From positions 248,001 to 312,000 of the forward strand of contig NZ_CP077311.1 of NCBI RefSeq assembly GCF_019048265.1: a stretch of 64,000 nucleotides of DNA. Direction: 5' to 3'. The position numbers were made by a program, and so were the translations under genes. The notes beneath the pieces were generated by a model. The model was not told the origin of the DNA. It did not search any database and worked only from the letters and a program-made list of their open reading frames with translations. This DNA comes from Aeromonas sp. FDAARGOS 1405 (GTDB taxonomy: Bacteria > Pseudomonadota > Gammaproteobacteria > Enterobacterales > Aeromonadaceae). Below, piece by piece: positions 58,857-64,000 of this stretch (its first letter is position 1; every line of letters begins with the position of its first letter).

Positions 58857-59281
58857 GCGCCAAGCCTCATCTTGATGGTGCGAACCACTGGCCCGAGCAA
58901 CGGCAACTGCTCGTAGAGCATGGCGCCCAGGTCAAAATAGTCCCTGTGCTGGCACACCTTGCCCGCCTCGTCGAATTCGAGGCGGGTGGCCCCCTCCACC
59001 GTCACCGGCTCACCACCACGCAATCTGGGGTGAGAGAAGGTCATGGTCCAGCCGAGCCAGGCCTGTGGCCCCTGCTGCTGCTGACTGGTGATGACGAAAC
59101 GGCAGTAGGCGAGACGCTGATAGAGGGCGGCAAAATAGTCGCCAAGGGCCGCCAGCCCCTCGATACGGTGAGCCGGATCGATAAAGACCACCTGTTCGGC
59201 ATAGACCTCGGGCAAGCGGTGCAACTGCTGTTTGTCCAGTTGTTGATAGAGGCCAATAAAGCGGGCCAGCGGCTCGTTCAT
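58853..59281 (-). CDS. NTF2/SnoaL-like protein
   Basis: A 142-residue cytoplasmic protein with the NTF2-like (ketosteroid-isomerase/SnoaL) fold: RFIGLYQQLDKQQLHRLPEVY start, FIDPAHRIEGLAALGDYF and the strand region LGWTMTFSHPRL. Such domains form small hydrophobic pockets; the ligand is unknown. The start lies one base after the phrB stop and the end overlaps the SDR gene by four bases. Similar SDR/NTF2 pairs accompany photolyase genes in other light-regulated clusters. Confidence 0.8.
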   Translation of the reverse strand: MNEPLARFIGLYQQLDKQQLHRLPEVYAEQVVFIDPAHRIEGLAALGDYFAALYQRLAYCRFVITSQQQQGPQAWLGWTMTFSHPRLRGGEPVTVEGATRLEFDEAGKVCQHRDYFDLGAMLYEQLPLLGPVVRTIKMRLGA

Positions 59282-59282
59282 C

Positions 59283-60704
59283 CTATTTCTCCAGAGAGCG
59301 AAACATCTCGATGGCTCTCACCCGGGCAATGGCGTGATCCACCATGGGGGCCGGATAATCCTGCCGCCTCTTGAGCCGTAGCCAGTCGTGGGGCTGATGC
59401 ACGTAAGCGGCGGGAATATCGGCCAGTTCAGTTACCCAAGTACGGATAAACTCCCCTTGTGGATCAAATCGTTGCCCCTGAGTGGTGGGGTTGAAAACCC
59501 GAAAGTAGGGTGCCGCATCGGCACCGGTGCCCGCCGCCCACTGCCAGCCACCGTTGTTGGCTGCCAGATCCCCGTCGATCAGTCTACTCATGAAGTAATC
59601 CTCCCCGAGCCGCCAGTGGATATGGAGATCCTTGGTAAGAAAACTCGCCACTATCATCCGCAACCGGTTGTGCATCCAGCCGGTGGTGTTGAGACAGCGC
59701 ATCGCAGCATCGACGATGGGGTAGCCAGTGCGCCCCTCGCACCAGGCGGCGAAGGCATCCGGATCCCAGCTCCACGGCAAGGCTGCCGTCTCTGGTTTGA
59801 AGGGGCGATTCATGGAGAGAGTCGGGATCAGCAGCAGCAGGTGGCGATAGAACTCGCGCCAGATGAGCTCATTGAGCCAGACAAAGCCGGGCTGGGCCTT
59901 GGACTGGGGCCGGTAGCCAAGGCGCTGCTGGAGCGCCGCCACACACTGGCGCGGGCTGATGATGCCCGCAGCCAGATAGGGGGAGAGCACGGACGTGCCC
60001 GCGATGGCTGGAAAATCACGCTGTTCGCCATAGTCAACCACGGCACGCTCCAGAAAAATGTTCAAACGGCGCAGAGCTTCTGCCTCCCCCACTGGCCAGC
60101 GGGGATCCGCCGTCAGCTCGCCGAGAGCCTCATCAACCCACGCACGTTCGGCCAGCGGCTGCCACGGCAACGGCTCGCCACGCGGTGTCGGCGCCCGATG
60201 AATGACAAAACCATCCTCGTCGAGAGCCTTGAGCCAGGCACGGCTGAAGGGGGTGAAGACTTTGAACATCTCCCCCGACCCGGTCAGCACACGCCCCGGC
60301 GGCAACACGCAGCAGCCGTTGAACCAGTGACAGCTCACCGCCTGCTCTGCCAGTGCGGCAGTGACGGTGTGGTCACGACGCAGCTCATCGATCTCGATGG
60401 CTTGATTGGCGTAGAGCTGGGTTACGCCCAGCTCGCGGCAAAGATCTGCCAGCGCTGCTGGCACCTCGGCAAAGGTCTCCACTCGCAGCAGATGAAGCGG
60501 GATGCCGAGCGCCGCCAGCTCGCGGCCCAATTCATTCACCTGCGCCAACATAAAGCGCTGACGGATGGGGGCCATTTTGTGCTGCTGCCACTGGGTGGGG
60601 GAGATGATAAAGAGGGCGGCGACCGGCTCATCACCAGCGCAGGCATGCCGCAGCGCGGGGTTGTCGGCAAGGCGAAGATCATTGCGAAACCAGACCAGTT
60701 TCAT
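59283..60704 (-). CDS. phrB: Deoxyribodipyrimidine photolyase
   Basis: PhrB repairs cyclobutane pyrimidine dimers with blue light. The 473-residue class I enzyme has an N-terminal antenna domain (LVWFRNDLRLADNPAL) and a FAD domain with the conserved TGYPIVDAAMRCLNTTGWMH, NRLRMIVASFLTKDL, WRLGEDYF and ANNGGWQWAAGTG segments. It overlaps the MerR gene by four bases, so photolyase synthesis is coupled to the regulator. In E. coli phrB is next to ybgA, a DUF1722 gene. Here the DUF523/DUF1722 gene lies upstream of the regulator. Confidence 0.97.
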   Translation of the reverse strand: MKLVWFRNDLRLADNPALRHACAGDEPVAALFIISPTQWQQHKMAPIRQRFMLAQVNELGRELAALGIPLHLLRVETFAEVPAALADLCRELGVTQLYANQAIEIDELRRDHTVTAALAEQAVSCHWFNGCCVLPPGRVLTGSGEMFKVFTPFSRAWLKALDEDGFVIHRAPTPRGEPLPWQPLAERAWVDEALGELTADPRWPVGEAEALRRLNIFLERAVVDYGEQRDFPAIAGTSVLSPYLAAGIISPRQCVAALQQRLGYRPQSKAQPGFVWLNELIWREFYRHLLLLIPTLSMNRPFKPETAALPWSWDPDAFAAWCEGRTGYPIVDAAMRCLNTTGWMHNRLRMIVASFLTKDLHIHWRLGEDYFMSRLIDGDLAANNGGWQWAAGTGADAAPYFRVFNPTTQGQRFDPQGEFIRTWVTELADIPAAYVHQPHDWLRLKRRQDYPAPMVDHAIARVRAIEMFRSLEK

Positions 60705-61588
60705 GATTCTTTCCTCCCGCGTCCGCTGGTGCCAGCAGCATCTGGGGCATCCGCCATCAGCTCGGCAAGGCTCGCCTGCCAGCCATGGGCTTTAAGCCAC
60801 TCATCGTCGTAGAGGCGCCCCAGCTCACCAAACAGGCGCGTGCCGGCGGGCCAGCCGGTAGCCAGCTCCTGCTTACCGAGCCCTGCCCCCAGCAGCACCA
60901 ACCAAGGGGTGGCAGCACGTCCCTCAAGCAGGCTGGCATGGCGGGGCTCCACCGCCCCCAGCAGTTGCACCTCATAACCCTGACCGATCAGCTCGTAAGC
61001 AGCCCACACCAGATCGAGGGGGCCAACCTGTCCCCAGCTCGCCAGCGTAATCGGCACGCCCTTCTCCTGCTCGATCAGGTGGCGGGCGAAGCGGGTATGG
61101 AGCCAGCCCAGCCACACCTGTTGCAGCAACTCGCCATCCGGCCGCTCGCGCCACAACCCCAGCAGCCGCTCCACAAGCGGTTGCAGTATCCGGCTGCGCA
61201 CCAGTTCGAACGGATAGCTAGCCAACAGATCGCTGAGCTCGGCCTCCGCCTTGCGCTGATTGAAGGCAAGCAGTGCCTGACTGAACTGCTCCAGGGTCTG
61301 CTGCCAGTGATCGCTCACTGGCTCGGAATGGGGTTCACTCAAGAGCCCCTTCACCTGCCCGATACTCACACCCCGCTCCAGCCAGCTCAGGATCTCGCCG
61401 ATTTGGCGGATATCCTGCTCGCTGTAGAGGCGGTGGCCCTTTTCGGTGCGGGCCGGTTGCACCAGACCATAGCGGCGCTGCCAGGCACGCAGGGTCACGG
61501 CGTTGACGCCGGTGAGACGGGAGACCTCGCGAATGGGGTAGATCCCCTCATCAGCCAGAGGAGCAACTTCTTGCGATAAATCAGACAT
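60701..61588 (-). CDS. MerR-type regulator with cobalamin-like C-terminal domain
   Basis: A 295-residue transcription factor. An N-terminal MerR helix-turn-helix (YPIREVSRLTGVNAVTLRAW, about 17-36) is followed by a helical domain and a Rossmann-like C-terminal domain laid out like CarH/LitR light sensors. The helix signature Trp-x9-Glu-His appears as Trp-x9-Gln-Gln (146-157), and the cobalt-ligand His motif region reads GPLDLVW, so cobalamin binding is unlikely. It may act like the non-cobalamin members MlrA and BluR. I took the ATG at 61588. It is coupled to phrB by a four-base overlap. Confidence 0.85.
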   Translation of the reverse strand: MSDLSQEVAPLADEGIYPIREVSRLTGVNAVTLRAWQRRYGLVQPARTEKGHRLYSEQDIRQIGEILSWLERGVSIGQVKGLLSEPHSEPVSDHWQQTLEQFSQALLAFNQRKAEAELSDLLASYPFELVRSRILQPLVERLLGLWRERPDGELLQQVWLGWLHTRFARHLIEQEKGVPITLASWGQVGPLDLVWAAYELIGQGYEVQLLGAVEPRHASLLEGRAATPWLVLLGAGLGKQELATGWPAGTRLFGELGRLYDDEWLKAHGWQASLAELMADAPDAAGTSGRGRKES

Positions 61589-61657
61589 GACAACGTCCAT
61601 CAAACAGAGGTGTAAAGCGCCCCGATGCAAACCATGCGCCGGGGCAACAGAACGGAT

Positions 61658-62605
61658 TCAGAGCCCGTAACGCAATTTGAGCGTATCGGGGTGCGGATTG
61701 AGATAAACCTGCTCGGCGAGATAGGGATTGGGGTACTCGCGCAGGTAGTGGCGGATCAAGGTGAGCGGCACCAGCAAGGGGAAGATGCCGGTGCGGTACT
61801 TGTCGATGGTATCGGCCAGCTCCTGCTTCTGGGCCGGGGTCAGCACCCGCTTGAAGTAGCCCTGCAGGTGCATCAGCACATTGGTGTGGCTGCGACGGTT
61901 GGCCCGCAGGGTCAGCGCGGTCATCAATCCCTTGATGTAGTTGTCGGCCACCTCCTGCAAATTGGTGGACTTGCCCAGATTGCCGAGCAGCTTGCCGAGC
62001 GCCCTGTAGTGGGTGGTGGCGTGGGAGAGCACCAGATACTTGTAGCGGGAGTGGAAGCGGATCAGCGCAGAGGCGGTGATACCACGCGCACAGAGCTGCT
62101 GCCAGTCGTGGTAAGCGAAGACCCGCAGCACGAAATTCTCCCGCAGGATGGGATCACAGAGCCGGCCATCCTCTTCCACCGGCAACAGGGGGTTGGCCTC
62201 CATCAACGCCTTGGCAAAGAGGCCGATCCCCTCCTTGGCGCTCCCCTCATTGTTGGCGCCATAGACCTTGACCCGCTCCATACCGCAGCTGGGTGATTTG
62301 GCACAGAGGATATAGCCGGAGATGAAGTCGAGCTGGCGTGCCTTCTGCTCGCTGAACGCAATCAGCTTTTCAGTGACATCGAAGCTACCATTGCTCGCTT
62401 CGGCACGGATCTCGCCGTTGCGCTTGACCAGCCGGATGGCGGCGCGAGGCGCCCCCAGACCGATAGCCATCTCGGGACAGACGGGGTGATAGTCAAAGTG
62501 AGCGCCAAGATCCCGTTCGCAGAAGCTGGAGCGCTTGTGGCCCCCGTCGAAACGCACCTCTTGTCCCAGCAGGCAAGCACTGATACCGACTTTAATCTTG
62601 TACAT
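61658..62605 (-). CDS. DUF523 and DUF1722 domain protein (YbgA-like)
   Basis: A 315-residue cytoplasmic protein. The N-terminal DUF523 domain (about 1-150) has GISACLLGQEVRFDGG and the SPSCGMERVKVY cysteine motif. The C-terminal DUF1722 domain (about 180-315) resembles E. coli YbgA. Function is unknown; DUF523 cysteines could bind metal. It is the first gene of the operon, with AAGGAG upstream of the ATG, and an inverted repeat lies in its promoter region. The gap to the regulator gene is 69 bases. Confidence 0.88.
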   Translation of the reverse strand: MYKIKVGISACLLGQEVRFDGGHKRSSFCERDLGAHFDYHPVCPEMAIGLGAPRAAIRLVKRNGEIRAEASNGSFDVTEKLIAFSEQKARQLDFISGYILCAKSPSCGMERVKVYGANNEGSAKEGIGLFAKALMEANPLLPVEEDGRLCDPILRENFVLRVFAYHDWQQLCARGITASALIRFHSRYKYLVLSHATTHYRALGKLLGNLGKSTNLQEVADNYIKGLMTALTLRANRRSHTNVLMHLQGYFKRVLTPAQKQELADTIDKYRTGIFPLLVPLTLIRHYLREYPNPYLAEQVYLNPHPDTLKLRYGL

Positions 62606-62616
62606 GATGGCACTCC

Positions 62617-62673
62617 TTGTATAAACCTTGATTCAGTTATAGCAGTTATACAAAAAAATGGAAGTTGTATAAC
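62617..62673 (-). promoter_or_regulatory. Inverted repeat and promoter region of the twelve-gene operon
   Basis: GTTATACAA (62645-62653) and TTGTATAAC (62665-62673) form a nine-base perfect inverted repeat with an eleven-base spacer. A third copy of the core, TTGTATAA, lies at 62617-62624, just upstream of the ribosome site. On the minus strand the arms also resemble -10 boxes (TATAAC), so an operator over the promoter is plausible. The MerR-type regulator encoded within the operon is the obvious candidate; this is inference. Confidence 0.5.
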
Positions 62674-62723
62674 TATCGCCGACTGATACGACACAAGGAG
62701 AAAAAAGAGATCACTGGAAAACG

Positions 62724-62750
62724 AAAAAACCCATGGCGAACGCCATGGGT
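62724..62750 (-). terminator. Rho-independent terminator after the beta-barrel gene
   Basis: ACCCATGGCG (62729-62738) and CGCCATGGGT (62741-62750) form a ten-base stem, followed on the minus strand by TTTTTTC. It isolates the operon from the upstream outer-membrane protein gene. Confidence 0.85.
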
Positions 62751-62785
62751 AAAAATCAAGACACTACGGACTACTGGAAGGGGGA

Positions 62786-63436
62786 TTAGAAACTGTATTT
62801 CACACCCAGGCTGGAGATGGAGCCTTTCTGCAGATCCCAGCTGCGATAGGTGTAGTCGGCAGTCAGCGCCCAGTTCTGGTTGAGCTTGTAAGCACCGCCT
62901 ACCTTGAAGTCATGCATATCATCGGTCATGTTGGCGTAACGGTAAGCCGTGGAAAGCTCGATGTCGCCGATGTCGTAGCGCAGACCCACTTCACCGTACA
63001 TGCTGCCACTATCCTTGCGAGCCACTTCGTCCCATCCCTTGTTGTTCTTGGCCAGCTCACGCTCAAGTTGATAGCCCATCAAACCGGTTTCGCCATAGAG
63101 ATTGAGTCCTGTGCTCAGCGGGGTAAAGACACCGATACCCAGGCTGGAGATGGACATGCTGTCATTGCCGTCGTTGCGGGAGGTGAATTCGGTTCCGGCA
63201 CGACCGTAGAAGTTGGAGCCAAAGCTCTTTGAGAGGTCCAGGCTCAGACCACCAAAATCACGGGTACCTTTGCTGGCAGCATCACGGGGAAATGCAGCGC
63301 TGTCTTGGCTAAGGTAATCAGACTTGGTGTGCGCCCAGGTCAAACCGCCCTTTGCGTAGCTGAACGCATCCTGTGCCAGAGCGGAAGTAGAGGCGAAACC
63401 GGCCAGAACCAGAAGAGATACAGTTGCTTTTTTCAT
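62786..63436 (-). CDS. Outer-membrane beta-barrel protein
   Basis: A 216-residue protein with a signal peptide (MKKATVSLLVLAGFASTSALA) and alternating-residue amphipathic strands typical of an eight-stranded barrel, ending KYSF with the terminal Phe recognised by the BAM complex. It resembles OmpA-like transmembrane domains and the porin-superfamily group, but I do not recognise a specific family. Function unknown. It has a hairpin-bearing leader and its own terminator. Confidence 0.75.
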   Translation of the reverse strand: MKKATVSLLVLAGFASTSALAQDAFSYAKGGLTWAHTKSDYLSQDSAAFPRDAASKGTRDFGGLSLDLSKSFGSNFYGRAGTEFTSRNDGNDSMSISSLGIGVFTPLSTGLNLYGETGLMGYQLERELAKNNKGWDEVARKDSGSMYGEVGLRYDIGDIELSTAYRYANMTDDMHDFKVGGAYKLNQNWALTADYTYRSWDLQKGSISSLGVKYSF

Positions 63437-63507
63437 GATGATAACTCCATGTGATTGGGCCCGTTGCTAGCGAGCTGGTATGGAGTCATTGTGCGGTCAG
63501 CATCCCG

Positions 63508-63525
63508 GCTTGCCGAGCGGCAAGC
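63508..63525 (-). repeat. Hairpin in the beta-barrel gene leader region
   Basis: GCTTGCCG and CGGCAAGC form an eight-base stem with a two-base centre, 72 bases upstream of the ATG. It could be an operator or an mRNA-leader structure. No T-run follows. Confidence 0.4.
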
Positions 63526-63586
63526 TGTTGCAAAACCATGTCAGATGTAAGCAGATATTTCCCGAGATGTCAGGGGTAACAAATTG

Positions 63587-63613
63587 CCGGCCCAATCGGT
63601 TTGCATGGGCCGG
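63587..63613 (-). terminator. Stem-loop after the partial gene at the window end
   Basis: CCGGCCCA and TGGGCCGG pair around an eleven-base loop; the minus strand continues CAATTTGTT. It probably terminates the gene that enters from the right edge. Confidence 0.55.
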
Positions 63614-63624
63614 ACAACACCAAA

Positions 63625-64000
63625 TCAGCGGAAGACCACCTCATCAATTTCGACCCTGACCAAGGGCTGCCCGGTCAATCCGGCAGGACGGGGGATCTCG
63701 AGGGCCAACGACGGACGGACTTGCCCCTTGCGCAGATAGGTCTCCGGCAGGCGGTTCTCGGCAACCCAGAAACGGGCCTCCTGACGGCTCAGCTGCACTC
63801 CATCAGCACTGAACAGGGTCACCATGCCACGCACCCCGACCACATTGCGGGTGCCGGTATTGCTCACCATAAAGGTCAGCACCAGCGGGTCAGATCCCTC
63901 GATCTTGTCCAGCTTGACCACCACACCGTCGCGTGCCATCTGGGCAAGCAGCTCCGGATTGGCCTTGGCCTGATCGGTCAGCACCGGAGCAGCAACGGCC
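63625..64000 (-). CDS. C-terminal part of an unrecognised protein
   Basis: At least 125 residues of a reading frame that is open at the window edge; the start lies outside. The visible part begins AVAAPVLTDQAKANPELLAQ and then reads as beta-rich (VVVKLDKIEGSDPLVLTF, NTGTRNVVGV), ending RVEIDEVVFR. The segment VSNTGTRNVVGVRG resembles domains found in FxLYD-like extracellular proteins, but I do not assign a family. An Ala-rich stretch at the edge suggests a linker or signal region. Confidence 0.65.
   Translation of the reverse strand, partial: AVAAPVLTDQAKANPELLAQMARDGVVVKLDKIEGSDPLVLTFMVSNTGTRNVVGVRGMVTLFSADGVQLSRQEARFWVAENRLPETYLRKGQVRPSLALEIPRPAGLTGQPLVRVEIDEVVFR

Noticed and set aside
59388..60812. 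A 474-residue plus-strand open frame
   Set aside because: Antisense to phrB, with low-complexity composition and no family resemblance.

Overview
The window reads as chromosomal DNA of a gammaproteobacterium, most likely Aeromonas or a close relative. It is GC-rich, has a complete Na+-translocating NADH:quinone reductase cluster, has lamB-malM without malK alongside, and has gene blocks shared with both Enterobacterales (map/rpsB/tsf/pyrH/frr; bolA-yajG-ampG; gcvA-ygdD-rlmM; panE-yajL) and Vibrionales (syd-queF, DUF3549, OmpK). The genus is inferred from gene content. I saw no rRNA or tRNA gene, insertion sequence, prophage or CRISPR array, so this is essentially core genome.

Layout. 1-5339 (minus): rpsB, tsf, pyrH, frr, uppS, cdsA and the 5' part of dxr, covering translation, UMP synthesis and isoprenoid/phospholipid precursors. 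5712-10735 (plus): map, glnD, dapD and yaeH. 10904-15140 (minus): ptsG, then lamB-malM behind a class II-type CRP promoter. 15683-17319 (minus): yqcC-truC-yqcA. 17596-22221: several conserved small proteins of unknown function (DUF3549, DUF3301, DUF2789, DUF2310) with syd and queF. 22399-26371: a TPR membrane protein with a degenerate GGDEF domain followed by an intact diguanylate cyclase. 26520-30554: ppnN, xni, an NAD-type isocitrate dehydrogenase and a small secreted protein. 30637-33704 (minus): gcvA, a hydrolase, ygdD and rlmM. The divergent 33791-33982 interval is a GcvB small RNA, not a protein gene. 33990-37253 (minus): a chemotaxis receptor with a sigma-28 type promoter and dinB with a LexA box. 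37385-45440: a small secreted protein, yajL-panE, yajQ, ompK, ampG, a periplasmic cyclophilin, yajG, rlmG and bolA. 45892-53005 (plus): nqrABCDEF-apbE-nqrM, encoding the sodium pump and its maturation factors.

The least ordinary region is 53081-62605 (minus): twelve genes, mostly overlapping or within a few bases of one another. In transcription order they encode a DUF523/DUF1722 protein, a MerR-type regulator whose C-terminal cobalamin-like domain has lost the cofactor-binding signatures, DNA photolyase, an NTF2-like protein, a short-chain dehydrogenase, an FAD amine-oxidase-like protein, DUF1365, a cyclopropane-fatty-acid-synthase paralogue with changed bicarbonate-site residues, a DUF2878 membrane protein, a small Trp-rich protein, a secreted chalcone-isomerase-like protein and a DUF3833 lipoprotein. 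I read it as a light or oxidative stress operon that couples DNA repair to an undefined modification or trafficking of membrane lipid. A long inverted repeat lies just upstream of its first gene. The window closes with a beta-barrel outer-membrane protein and the 3' part of an unrecognised gene.
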